From Sphingomonas citricola (GTDB lineage Bacteria > Pseudomonadota > Alphaproteobacteria > Sphingomonadales > Sphingomonadaceae): DNA of 64,000 bases. The notes under the pieces are model-generated. The model was not told the origin of the DNA. It was given only the letters and a program-made list of their open reading frames with translations, and did not search any database. A program made the translations under genes and the position numbers. Positions 55,105 to 64,000 of the stretch are shown piece after piece (position 1 is the stretch's first letter; each line of letters opens with the position of its first letter). The stretch is taken from the NCBI RefSeq assembly GCF_019429535.1, contig NZ_JAHXZM010000002.1, positions 434,001 to 498,000 on the forward strand, written 5' to 3'.

Positions 55105-55814
55105 TGCGTGGCGCGGTCCTGCGCCGCGAAGATCTCGGTGCAGCCGATGCGCGCAAGGCGCAGCAGGCGGAGCAAAGCCTCCTCGTCGTAGGTCGCGTGC
55201 TCGGCCGTCGCCTGCGCCTCGGCGATGTGGCCGTTGCCGAGCAGGACGAAATTGCCGTCGGCGTCGGCGTTCGAATCCTCGTCGTAATCGAGGTCGAGGA
55301 CCGGCTGGCCCTGATAGATGCCGCACGAGACCGCCGCGACCTTCTGCACGATCGGGTCGGCGGTGAGTTTCCCCTGCGCCATCAGCGTGTTGACCGCGAG
55401 GCGGAGTGCGACCCACGCACCCGAGATCGCGGCGGTGCGCGTGCCACCGTCGGCCTGGATCACGTCGCAGTCGAGCGTGATCTGCCGCTCGCCGAGCAGC
55501 TTCATGTCGGTGACGGCGCGCAAGGATCGTCCGATCAGCCGCTGGATCTCCTGCGTGCGGCCCGACTGCTTGCCCTTCGCGGCCTCGCGGCTGCCGCGGG
55601 TGTGGGTCGCGCGCGGCAGCATGCCGTATTCGGCGGTGACCCAGCCCTGACCCTTGCCGCGCAGGAACGGCGGGACGCGCTCCTCGACGCTGGCGGTGAC
55701 GAGCACGCGCGTGTCGCCGAAGCCGATCAGCACCGAGCCCTCGGCGTGGCGGGTGAAATGGGGCTCGATCGTGATGGCGCGCATCTGGTCGGGCGCACGG
55801 CCGCTGGGACGCAT
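55101..55814 (-). CDS. rph: Ribonuclease PH
   Basis: A 237-residue phosphorolytic 3'-5' exoribonuclease for tRNA 3' ends. It has [58 protein letters not shown] and [17 protein letters not shown] with the acidic catalytic residues. It is the first gene of the rph-rdgB operon, divergent from the DUF6438-type lipoprotein gene. Confidence 0.96.
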   Translation of the reverse strand: MRPSGRAPDQMRAITIEPHFTRHAEGSVLIGFGDTRVLVTASVEERVPPFLRGKGQGWVTAEYGMLPRATHTRGSREAAKGKQSGRTQEIQRLIGRSLRAVTDMKLLGERQITLDCDVIQADGGTRTAAISGAWVALRLAVNTLMAQGKLTADPIVQKVAAVSCGIYQGQPVLDLDYDEDSNADADGNFVLLGNGHIAEAQATAEHATYDEEALLRLLRLARIGCTEIFAAQDRATQ

Positions 55815-55959
55815 GGAAACTCCTGAATGGCTGGTCGTGAAAAGCGTTGGCGTGGCCGTAGCGGGTGGCGGCGCGGCGCGCCAGAGCGTGCGGCGTCGCG
55901 CGGCGCGAGCGAGGCCGCGTTCAGCGGCGTGACACGATCGCGGCGGTATCGCCGGGGAT

Positions 55960-56484
55960 ATGAGAACGATCATCCTGCTCGCCGCCGCCGCAACTTCGCT
56001 GTCGGCCTGTGCCACGCTGCCGACATCGGGGCGCGACGCGGGGCAGTCCGCCGGGTCGGGCAATCCAGCCGCCGTGGTGGAGCGGATCACGTATGAAACG
56101 AGCGCGTGCCACGGCACGTGTCCGGTTTACGCGGTGACGGTGGATACCGACACGGGGGCGGGCGAGTTCATCGGCACGCAGCATGTCGCGGTGACGGGGG
56201 CGAGCCGGTTCTGGGCGACGCCGGCGCAGGTCCGGTCGTTCGTGCACGCTGTCGCGGCACTGCGGGCGACGCCGATCGGCGCGCTCGAGCAAGGTGGGAC
56301 GGCATGCGCAACCTACGCCGCCGACCTGCCGGGCGCGACGGTGACGTGGCAGTCACCCGCGGGCAAGCGCGACGTGCGCCGGGTCGATTTCGGTTGCGCG
56401 GGTCAAACCAATCGCGCGCTGTTCGACGACCTGCGGTCGGTCCCGCGGGTGTTGCCGATCGCGGAGCTGATCGGGCGGCGGTGA
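55960..56484 (+). CDS. DUF6438-type lipoprotein
   Basis: A 174-residue protein with a lipoprotein signal and lipobox LSAC at about residues 14-17. The mature part begins with [19 protein letters not shown], the hallmark of DUF6438, and later has VDFGC. Four cysteines in the mature part could form two disulfides. The function of the domain is unknown. It precedes hrcA on the same strand, 71 bases apart. Confidence 0.82.
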   Translation: MRTIILLAAAATSLSACATLPTSGRDAGQSAGSGNPAAVVERITYETSACHGTCPVYAVTVDTDTGAGEFIGTQHVAVTGASRFWATPAQVRSFVHAVAALRATPIGALEQGGTACATYAADLPGATVTWQSPAGKRDVRRVDFGCAGQTNRALFDDLRSVPRVLPIAELIGRR

Positions 56485-56555
56485 GCGGAGGTGCGGGGGA
56501 TTCTGCGCGCGCGGATGGGTTGCCGCGGGCGGAGCGTCGTGCCTACATCCCGCGC

Positions 56556-57599
56556 ATGAGCGCGACCCCGCCGATCGCCGAATTGTCCGACCGCGCGCGC
56601 GACATCTTTCGTCGTGTCGTCGACGGTTATCTGCAGGACGGGCAGCCGGTGGGATCGAAGACGCTGGCACAGGCGGGGTTGAACCTGTCACCCGCGTCGA
56701 TCCGCGGCGTGCTGGCGCAACTGGAGGCGATGGGCTTGCTCGCCGCGCCGCATACCAGTGCAGGGCGGATGCCGACCGAGCGCGGGCTGCGCCTGTTCGT
56801 CGACGGCATGATGCAGGCGCTGGAGCCGAGTGCCGAGGAGCGCGCGCAGATCGAGGCGCGCGCCGCCAATCGCGGGCCGGTCGAGGAAGCGCTGGCGGCG
56901 ACGACCGCGGCGCTGTCTGGACTGTCGGCGTGCGCAGGGCTGGTGATGGTGCCCAAGCGCGAGGCGGTTCTGCGCTCAATCGGGTTCGTGCCGTTGGGGC
57001 AAGCTCAAGCACTCGCGGTGCTGGTGGCGGAGGACGGCGGGGTCGAGAATCGCGTGGTCGATCTGCCGCCGGGAATCGGCGCGTCGGCGTTGGTCGAGGC
57101 GGGCAATTACATGACCGCGACGCTCGGTGGACTGACGCTCGCCGAGGCACGTGCGCGGATCGAGCGCGAGCTGGGCGAGGGGCAGAGCGCGCTCGATGCC
57201 GCGGCGCGGACGCTGGTCGAGCGTGGGCTGGCGGTGTGGAGCGAGGATGGCGCCAGGCGGTCGGTGCTGATCGTGCGCGGGCAGGGGCGGTTGCTCGATG
57301 ATGCGGCGGCGGCGGATCTCGAGCGGGTGCGCGAATTGCTCGACGACCTGGAGGGCAAGCAGGAGGTGGCGGCGCTGCTGGGCGCGGCGAGTGCGGGCGA
57401 TGCGACGCGCATCTTCATCGGTGCGGAGAACAAGCTGTTCGCGCTGTCAGGTTCGTCGGTGATCGCGAAACCGTTTCGCGGGCTCGACGGACGCGTCGTC
57501 GGCGTGGTCGGCGTGATCGGGCCTACGCGGTTGAACTACGCGCGGATCGTGCCGATAGTGGATTTCACCGCGGCGACGCTCGCCCGCCTGATGGGTTGA
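56556..57599 (+). CDS. hrcA: Heat-inducible transcription repressor HrcA
   Basis: A 347-residue repressor that binds CIRCE elements, usually upstream of groESL. The N-terminal winged helix includes FRRVVDGYLQDGQPVGSKTLAQ and SPASIRGVLAQLEAMGLL, followed by HTSAGRMPTERGLRLFVD. A GAF-like domain and GVVGVIGPTRLNYARIVPIVDF near the end are typical of HrcA. No CIRCE is seen upstream of hrcA or grpE, so the targets are elsewhere. Confidence 0.94.
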   Translation: MSATPPIAELSDRARDIFRRVVDGYLQDGQPVGSKTLAQAGLNLSPASIRGVLAQLEAMGLLAAPHTSAGRMPTERGLRLFVDGMMQALEPSAEERAQIEARAANRGPVEEALAATTAALSGLSACAGLVMVPKREAVLRSIGFVPLGQAQALAVLVAEDGGVENRVVDLPPGIGASALVEAGNYMTATLGGLTLAEARARIERELGEGQSALDAAARTLVERGLAVWSEDGARRSVLIVRGQGRLLDDAAAADLERVRELLDDLEGKQEVAALLGAASAGDATRIFIGAENKLFALSGSSVIAKPFRGLDGRVVGVVGVIGPTRLNYARIVPIVDFTAATLARLMG

Positions 57600-57644
57600 G
57601 CGGCGCCGATCGCAATCAGATACGTATCACGTGAAACAGGGGCA

Positions 57645-58193
57645 ATGATGGCCGACGAGACGACCGAAGACCTGCGCGAACAGACCGCCGAGGCAGCACC
57701 CGAGCTTGCCGAACACGACGGACAGGCCGCGCGGATCGCCGAGCTGGAGGAACAGCTCGCCGCCGCGCAGCAGGAAACGCTGTACGCGCGTGCGGACATC
57801 CAGAACGTGCGCCGCCGCGCGGAAAAGGACGCCGCCGACGCGCGCGCCTATGCCGCGACCAATTTCGCGCGCGACGTGCTGTCGGTCGCCGACAATCTGG
57901 AGCGCGGGCTCGCCGCGATCCCCGCCGAATTGCGCGGTGACGACAAGTTCAAGGGGCTGGTGACCGGGCTGGAGGCGACCGGGCGCGAGCTGGAAAAGGT
58001 GTTCGAGCGCAACGGCATCACGCGCATCGCCGCGATGGGCGAGCCGCTCGACCCCAACAAGCATCAGGCGATGATGGAAATGCCGAGCGATGCCGAGCCC
58101 GGCACGATCGTGCAGGAGATGCAGTCGGGCTGGATGATCAAGGGTCGCCTGCTGCGCCCCGCGCTGGTCGCGGTAGCGAAGAAGCCGGACTGA
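57645..58193 (+). CDS. grpE: Nucleotide exchange factor GrpE
   Basis: A 182-residue DnaK co-chaperone that releases ADP. An acidic, coiled-coil N-terminal half is followed by DIQNVRRRAEKDAADARAYA, NFARDVLSVADNLERGL, and the beta-wing region with EPLDPNKHQAMMEMPS and PGTIVQEMQSGWMIKGRLLRPALVAV. It follows hrcA by 45 bases. MM at the start leaves 57645 or 57648 as the first codon. A terminator follows. Confidence 0.95.
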   Translation: MMADETTEDLREQTAEAAPELAEHDGQAARIAELEEQLAAAQQETLYARADIQNVRRRAEKDAADARAYAATNFARDVLSVADNLERGLAAIPAELRGDDKFKGLVTGLEATGRELEKVFERNGITRIAAMGEPLDPNKHQAMMEMPSDAEPGTIVQEMQSGWMIKGRLLRPALVAVAKKPD

Positions 58194-58220
58194 GCGGCGA
58201 CGTTTCGATCAGGTGACGAG

Positions 58221-58246
58221 GGGCGGGGACAATGTCTCCGCCCTTT
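58221..58246 (+). terminator. Terminator after grpE
   Basis: A 9-bp stem GGGCGGGGA/TCTCCGCCC (one G-T wobble), loop CAATG, then TTTCTCGTTT, 27 bases after the grpE stop. Confidence 0.75.
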
Positions 58247-58301
58247 CTCGTTTCGGCGTCGGGCATTGTTTCGCGCGGGCGGCGCGATAGAACCCAGCGG
58301 C

Positions 58302-59525
<1,224 letters not shown>

Positions 59526-59601
59526 ATTCCGGTCGCTTGCGCGCGCCGCCGCGCGGGCTAGGTTCTCTCGTGTGCGATGGGGACGCACGGGGGGGTGACG
59601 A

Positions 59602-61410
59602 ATGCGCGTGGGTGTTGTTGCGGCGTTGCTGGGTGGCGTGATCGCGGCGACGTTGCCCGCGACGGCGAATGCGGCGGAGAAATGCCAGGTGTCCGAGGTC
59701 GCCGCGCTGCCGGTGACGATGGCCGGGCGGCAGCCGATGATCTCGACCAAGTTCGGTGACAAGACCGCGCGCTTCATCCTCGACAGTGGCGCGTTCTACA
59801 GCACGCTGTCGCGCGCGTCGGCGCAGGAATTCGGGCTGCAGATCCGCGCGCTCGACGGTTTCCGCGTCTCGGGCATCGGCGGCGATACGAGCGCGGGCGT
59901 CGCGATGGCGAGGAACTTCTCGCTCGCGGGCATTCCGATCCCCAAGGTCGATTTCGTCGTCGCCGGAAGCGACACCGGCACCGCGGGGCTGATCGGGCAG
60001 AACATTCTGGGGCTGATGGACGTCGAATACGACCTGGCGCACGGCGTCGTCCGGTTGATGAAGGTCAAGGGCTGCAAGGACGTCAACCTCGCTTACTGGG
60101 CGAACCAGCGCCCCGTCAGCATGTTGAAGCTGATCCGGCCCGCCGACAGCGTATTCCGGCCGCACACCGTCGCCGCGATCACGATCGACGGGCAGAAGGT
60201 CAATGCGATGTTCGACACCGGCGCGGACGAATCGCTGATCGCCGCGAGCGTCGCGAAGCGGCTGGGCGTGACGGCCGCGAGCGACGGCGTGACCGACGAG
60301 GGCGTGAGCGGCGGGCTAGGCACCCATCACGTCCGCACCTATCGCGCGACGTTCAAGCAGATCGAGGTCGGCGGCGAGCTGTTGAAGGGGCCGAAGATCC
60401 AGTTCGCCGACATGGGCATGACCGACACCGAGATGCTGGTCGGGGTCGACTTCTTCCTGACGCACCGCGTCTTCGTCGCCAATTCGCTGAACGCGATGTT
60501 CTTCACCTACGAGGGTGGGCCGTTGTTCGGCCTGTCGCCGCGGCGCGCGGTGACGGGAACGGGCGCGGTGATCGACCTGGCCGACAAGTCACCGCAGCCG
60601 ACCGACGCGACCGCATTCAGCCGACGCGGCGCGGCCGCTGCCTCGAACAAGCGGTACCGCGAGGCGATCGCCGATTTCGATCAGGCGATCAAGCTCGCGC
60701 CCGGCGAGGGGCATTACCATTTCCAGCGCGCCTCCGCGAACTTCGCGCTCGCCTATGACCAGCGCGGCAAGGAGCCGACCGCGGCGGAAGTGCTGGCCGA
60801 GAAGGCGGGCACGGCCGACCTCGACCGCGCGATCGACCTGTCACCGGGCGACATCGACGCGCGGATGCTGCGCGCGAGCCGGCGACTGCGCGACGAGGAT
60901 CGCATGGGCGCGCGCGTCGATTTGCGTACCGTCGACGCGACGCTGGCCCCGCAATCGGACCAGCGCCTGCGCGTCGGGGGCATGCTCACCGAGCTCGGTG
61001 AGTATGATCGCGCGGTCGCCAATTACGATTCGTGGTTCAAAGCGCATCCAGAGGATAGCAGCCGCGCATCGGCGTTCAATGGGCGATGCTGGACGCGCGC
61101 GCTCGCCGGAACGGGGCTCGATCAGGCATTGAGTGACTGCAACGCCGCGCTGCGGCTGCGCAAGGGCGATAGCAGCACGCTCGACAGCCGCGCGCTCGTG
61201 CGGCTGCGGCGGGGCGAGTGGAAGCTCGCGGTGGACGACTACGATGCCGCGCTGAAGGGCGATCCCGACAATGCCTGGACGCGTTACGCGCGCGGCGTCG
61301 CGCTGACCCGGAGTGGGGACGCGAAGCGCGGCAGCGAGGACCGCGCCGCCGCGATCAAGCTCGACGCGAAGATCGAGGACCGCGCCAAACGATATAATCT
61401 AACCTATTGA
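59602..61410 (+). CDS. Secreted protein with two retropepsin-like domains and TPR repeats
   Basis: A 602-residue protein with a signal peptide (to about residue 24, ANAA). Two aspartyl-protease (retropepsin-type) domains follow: the first has FILDSGAFYSTLS (about residue 58) and the second AMFDTGADESLI (about residue 210), each with an Ile/Leu-Gly-rich second strand (GLIGQNILGLMDV, MLVGVDFFLTHRV). The C-terminal ~250 residues are tetratricopeptide repeats (YREAIADFDQAIKLAPG, WKLAVDDYDAALKGDPD). It is probably a periplasmic protease or a protein-binding relative; no substrate is known. Confidence 0.85.
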   Translation: MRVGVVAALLGGVIAATLPATANAAEKCQVSEVAALPVTMAGRQPMISTKFGDKTARFILDSGAFYSTLSRASAQEFGLQIRALDGFRVSGIGGDTSAGVAMARNFSLAGIPIPKVDFVVAGSDTGTAGLIGQNILGLMDVEYDLAHGVVRLMKVKGCKDVNLAYWANQRPVSMLKLIRPADSVFRPHTVAAITIDGQKVNAMFDTGADESLIAASVAKRLGVTAASDGVTDEGVSGGLGTHHVRTYRATFKQIEVGGELLKGPKIQFADMGMTDTEMLVGVDFFLTHRVFVANSLNAMFFTYEGGPLFGLSPRRAVTGTGAVIDLADKSPQPTDATAFSRRGAAAASNKRYREAIADFDQAIKLAPGEGHYHFQRASANFALAYDQRGKEPTAAEVLAEKAGTADLDRAIDLSPGDIDARMLRASRRLRDEDRMGARVDLRTVDATLAPQSDQRLRVGGMLTELGEYDRAVANYDSWFKAHPEDSSRASAFNGRCWTRALAGTGLDQALSDCNAALRLRKGDSSTLDSRALVRLRRGEWKLAVDDYDAALKGDPDNAWTRYARGVALTRSGDAKRGSEDRAAAIKLDAKIEDRAKRYNLTY

Positions 61411-61699
61411 TCGAACCTCCGACGCGCGCGGCGAACGTGTTGGTACGCGCGTCATAGCATGGCACGCTCAGGCGCGCGGCCGCGCTCGGCTCATAAACTC
61501 GCGGAGCCGATGGGCCCCTCCTTTCAGGCCGGTTGTATGTTTTCGCGAGATCATTTCGCTGATCTGGCAGGACCGTTCCGACCTGTTGCGGCGTTACGCG
61601 ACACAACTTGGCTTGCGGTCACATCTGCCGCATAGACGTTCCTAATGTAGGTTGGTGTTTGTGCTCGGCGTGCGTTCGTCCGCGGCAGGAAGCGGGATA

Positions 61700-62824
61700 A
61701 TGATGGATCAACGCGACAACTGGCATCTGACCGATCTGGTCGAGCACGAAAGCGGGCGCGGCGATCCCTTCGCCGCCGCCGTGCGCGCGACGCGGATGCC
61801 GATGATCATCACCGATCCGCGGCAGGACGACAACCCGATCGTGTTTTGCAACGAGGCGTTTCAGAACCTGTCCGGCTACGATCGCGACGAGATCATCGGC
61901 ACCAACTGTCGTTTCCTCCAAGGCCCCGAAACCGATCGCGCGAAGGTCGCCGAGGTGCGTACCGCGATCGAGGCGGGCACCGACGTGGCGGTCGATCTGC
62001 TCAACTATCGCAAGGACGGCTCGACATTCTGGAACGCGCTGTACGTCAGCCCGGTGCGCAACAGCGACGGCGAGATCCAATTCTTCTTCGCCAGCCAGAT
62101 GGACGTGAGTGACCGGATCGAGGCGCAGGAGCGGATCGCGCGCCAGAAGGCCGAGGTTGAGCGGCAGGTCGAGGAACGGACGGCCGATCTGAAAACCGCG
62201 CTCGACGACAAGACGTTGTTGCTGCACGAGGTCGACCACCGCGTGAAGAACAACCTGACGATGATTGGCTCGCTGCTGCGGCTGCAGGCGCGGGGGATCG
62301 CCGACCCGGACATCCTCGCGCGGCTGAATGCGATGCTGGAGCGGGTCGATGCGCTCGCGAGCGTCCATCGCCGCCTGTACCAGTCGGACGATGTGACGCG
62401 GTTCGACGCGGGGGCGTTCGCGGTTAACCTTGCCAACGACGTGGTCGCGTCGAGCGGGCGCACCGAGATCGACGTGAAGACCGACGTCGCGCTGATCGAC
62501 ATTCCGTCCACCAATGCGTCCGCGCTCGGCCTCGTGCTGAACGAGATCGTGACCAATGCGGTCAAGCACGGATTTGCCGACGGCCGCGCGGGAACGTTGA
62601 CCGTCACCGCGCGACGCGACGCGGACCAGGGCATCATCAGCATCGCCGACGATGGTCCGGGGTTCGACGCGTCGAGCACGCCCGAGGATGGCCTGGGTCG
62701 AATGCTGATCCGCCGGTTGTCGCGGCAGATCGGCGCGAGCGTCGACTGGTCGTCGGCGACGCCCGGCGCGCGCGTGACGATCCGGTTCGCGATGGAGCCC
62801 GATGCGGTGAGGGCGGCGGCTTGA
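61700..62824 (+). CDS. Blue-light LOV-domain sensor histidine kinase (HWE/HisKA_2 type)
   Basis: A 374-residue soluble kinase. The LOV core has the photoactive Cys70 in GTNCRFLQGPETDR, NYRKDGSTFWNALYVSPV and FFFASQMDVSDR. A coiled-coil Jalpha-type linker leads to the dimerisation domain with phospho-His180 in EVDHRVKNNLTMIGSLLRLQ, and an ATPase domain with the N-box LNEIVTNAVKHG and DDGPGF. Such kinases control general stress responses in alphaproteobacteria. The stop overlaps the start of a response regulator. MM makes 61700 or 61703 the start. Confidence 0.92.
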   Translation: MMDQRDNWHLTDLVEHESGRGDPFAAAVRATRMPMIITDPRQDDNPIVFCNEAFQNLSGYDRDEIIGTNCRFLQGPETDRAKVAEVRTAIEAGTDVAVDLLNYRKDGSTFWNALYVSPVRNSDGEIQFFFASQMDVSDRIEAQERIARQKAEVERQVEERTADLKTALDDKTLLLHEVDHRVKNNLTMIGSLLRLQARGIADPDILARLNAMLERVDALASVHRRLYQSDDVTRFDAGAFAVNLANDVVASSGRTEIDVKTDVALIDIPSTNASALGLVLNEIVTNAVKHGFADGRAGTLTVTARRDADQGIISIADDGPGFDASSTPEDGLGRMLIRRLSRQIGASVDWSSATPGARVTIRFAMEPDAVRAAA

Positions 62825-63273
62825 TCCGACTTACCAGTCCGTTCCGCGTCCTGATCGTCGAGGACGAAGCGCTGCTCGCGATGGATATCGAGGCGCTGGT
62901 CGAGGATGCTGGCCATCTGGTGGTGGGGGAGGCGGCCTCGGTCGACGAGGTGCACGCCTTGCCCCTGTCGGCGGCACCCGATCTCGCGTTCGTCGACCTG
63001 CAACTGGCGTTCGGCAGCAACGGCCTGGATGCGGCGAGGTTGATCCACGAGCGCTGGGCGCGCGCTGCGGTGATCTTCGTCACCGCCAACCCGAAGAAGA
63101 TACCCGAGGATTTCGCGGGCGCACACGGCGTGATTCCCAAGCCGTTCTCGCGCGCGGGGCTGACATCGGCGCTGCGCTATATCGAGGAAGGCCTGATCGC
63201 GCCGCCACCGACCAGCCCGATGCCGGCGAGCTTCATCGCGTCGCCCGCCTTCGCGGCGAGTTGGGAGGATTGA
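62821..63273 (+). CDS. Single-domain response regulator
   Basis: A 150-residue receiver domain: VLIVEDEALLAMDIEALV, phospho-Asp59 in LAFVDLQL, VIFVTAN and the Lys in GVIPKPFSRAGL. After the receiver a short Pro-rich tail follows, with no DNA-binding domain. The start is a TTG that overlaps the kinase stop (TTGA), so the two are coupled and it is the likely phospho-acceptor. Receiver-only proteins of this type often modulate PhyR/EcfG signalling. Confidence 0.88.
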   Translation: MIRLTSPFRVLIVEDEALLAMDIEALVEDAGHLVVGEAASVDEVHALPLSAAPDLAFVDLQLAFGSNGLDAARLIHERWARAAVIFVTANPKKIPEDFAGAHGVIPKPFSRAGLTSALRYIEEGLIAPPPTSPMPASFIASPAFAASWED

Positions 63274-63306
63274 CGCGCTGCGTTGCGGCAAAAGCGCCGC
63301 GCGCAA

Positions 63307-63331
63307 TGAACCGAACCGCCGCTTCGTCGTT
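63307..63331 (+). promoter_or_regulatory. Putative EcfG (general stress) promoter of the CsbD gene
   Basis: TGAAC (63307-63311), then 16 bases, then CGTT (63328-63331). The alphaproteobacterial EcfG consensus is GGAAC-N16/17-CGTT, so there is one mismatch. It lies 57 bases upstream of the CsbD start. Confidence 0.6.
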
Positions 63332-63387
63332 ACCGGCATCCTGAGGCGCTTGCGCGCCCCGCGTCTTCAACGACAAGGAGGTTTCCA

Positions 63388-63681
63388 ATGAACATCGACG
63401 AGCTGAAGGGCACCGGCAACGACGTCAAGGGTCAGGTCAAGGAAGCGTTCGGCAACGCCACCGGCGATCACGAGACCAAGGCGGCCGGCGTCGCCGACCA
63501 AGTAACGGGCTCGGTGCAGAAGACCGTCGGTGCGGCCAAGGAAGCGGTTGCCGACAACGTTGCGCCGTTCGCCGACCAGGCACGTGGCTTTGCCAAGAAG
63601 CGCCCGTTCGCGACCGCCGCGCTGGTCGGCGTGGTGGGCCTCGCGCTGATCAACACGCTGCGCGGCAAGTCGGCAGCCTGA
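63388..63681 (+). CDS. CsbD family stress protein
   Basis: A 97-residue CsbD-like protein: NIDELKGTGNDVKGQVKEAFGN with repeated amphipathic helices (VADQVTGSVQKTVGAAKEAVADN), plus a C-terminal hydrophobic segment (FATAALVGVVGLALINTL) that could anchor it to the membrane. CsbD genes are typically induced by general stress. AAGGAGGT lies upstream of the ATG. The EcfG-like promoter at 63307 fits this. A strong terminator follows. Confidence 0.9.
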   Translation: MNIDELKGTGNDVKGQVKEAFGNATGDHETKAAGVADQVTGSVQKTVGAAKEAVADNVAPFADQARGFAKKRPFATAALVGVVGLALINTLRGKSAA

Positions 63682-63688
63682 TCGATCG

Positions 63689-63716
63689 GGACGCGCGGGT
63701 CGATGCCCGCGCGTCC
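63689..63716. terminator. Bidirectional terminator after the CsbD gene
   Basis: A perfect 11-bp stem GGACGCGCGGG/CCCGCGCGTCC with loop TCGATG, between the CsbD gene and the convergent partial gene. Confidence 0.75.
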
Positions 63717-63726
63717 TCCACATTCT

Positions 63727-64000
63727 TTAACGTGTTTCTGCCAACGTCAGCAGCGCGAGTGCTGCGGTATCGAGGTTGGTTTCCAGTGCGGCGTCCCGTA
63801 CGCGTGCCATGTTGCGCGGTAGTCGTCTGAGCGTCTCGCCGACACCTGCCACGCCGCCTTCGCGTACGATGAAATAGTCGATCGTACCGCCCGCGCAGGT
63901 CGCCAAGGCATCGACGCTGTGCGCGATCACCTGTCCGCCTACGCCCGTCACCGGTAAGCCGTCGATCCGAGAGATCGAGAACAGCGGTTCGCACTTGCCA
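63727..64000 (-). CDS. Uncharacterised protein, C-terminal part (runs off the right edge)
   Basis: An open frame enters from the right edge and ends with TAA at 63727, giving the last 90 residues of a larger protein: ...KCEPLFSISRIDGLP-VTGVGGQVIAHSVDALATCAG..., ending ALALLTLAETR. Codon use is GC3-rich like its neighbours. A GTG at 63951 could start a shorter product, but the frame stays open to the window edge. I recognise no domain in the visible part. Confidence 0.6.
   Translation of the reverse strand, partial: GKCEPLFSISRIDGLPVTGVGGQVIAHSVDALATCAGGTIDYFIVREGGVAGVGETLRRLPRNMARVRDAALETNLDTAALALLTLAETR

Noticed and set aside
56485..57644. CIRCE operator for hrcA-grpE
   Set aside because: No TTAGCACTC/GAGTGCTAA inverted repeat is visible upstream of hrcA or between hrcA and grpE.

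Overview
The window is a high-GC, densely coded chromosomal segment whose gene content and protein motifs point to an alphaproteobacterium of the order Sphingomonadales, most likely Sphingomonas or a close relative. The evidence is the split F0 operon (atpI-atpB-atpE-atpF'-atpF) without F1 genes, a YdbH/YnbE/YdbL set, an RNase E with an acidic insert in its S1 domain and a C-terminal GWW motif, a LOV-HWE/HisKA_2 kinase, and many GTG/TTG starts in GC-rich coding sequence. It is mostly core housekeeping DNA. I see no prophage, insertion sequence, CRISPR array, rRNA or tRNA.

Layout. 1-9.2 kb: 5' part of purB (-), a secreted EF-hand protein, radC (-), the ydbH-ynbE-ydbL envelope lipid-transport set, and the F0 ATP synthase operon. 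9.3-16 kb: a short RadC-like protein, then a minus-strand block with prfB and a lipoprotein methyltransferase, PBP1A and an N-acetylmuramoyl-L-alanine amidase. 16-21.4 kb: a structured leader and rne, then a translationally coupled M48 protease and DsbA-like thiol protein. 21.5-30.8 kb (-): two small coupled genes, a glycine-rich secreted peptide, and a TCA-cycle operon mdh - unknown secreted protein - sucD - sucA - sucB - lpdA, with no sucC. 30.9-39.1 kb: zapE and a thioesterase, then sdhB separated from sdhCDA by a ClpP-like protease, a legumain-type (C13) peptidase and a divergent SDR.

39.2-47.7 kb: two tandem soluble globin-type chemoreceptors sharing a nearly identical 670-bp signalling region, an SDR, prmA, a DedA protein, gshB, yraN and a membrane chemoreceptor. 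47.7-55.9 kb: rsmI and lppC head-to-head on a shared CATG, hemW, a CAP-domain lipoprotein, an Orn/Lys/Arg decarboxylase-family enzyme, a tiny membrane protein, a secreted esterase, and rph-rdgB. 55.9-64 kb: a DUF6438-type lipoprotein, hrcA-grpE, threonine synthase, a secreted double-retropepsin/TPR protein, a LOV histidine kinase with a coupled single-domain response regulator, a CsbD stress protein behind an EcfG-like promoter, and the 3' end of an unknown gene.

The genes fall into a few themes. Central energy metabolism is represented by the TCA operon, succinate dehydrogenase and F0. Cell-envelope assembly is represented by PBP1A, the amidase, LppC, the YdbH set and the BepA-like protease. 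Proteostasis and RNA processing are represented by hrcA-grpE, rne, rph and prfB. Sensing is represented by the chemoreceptors and the light sensor. Candidates for new biology are the secreted protein embedded in the TCA operon, the paired globin receptors of which one lacks the proximal histidine, a 26-bp repeat upstream of atpE and gshB, the H/D-rich loop of RNase E, a perfect 41-bp hairpin inside a chemoreceptor gene, and the C13 + ClpP-like protease pair.
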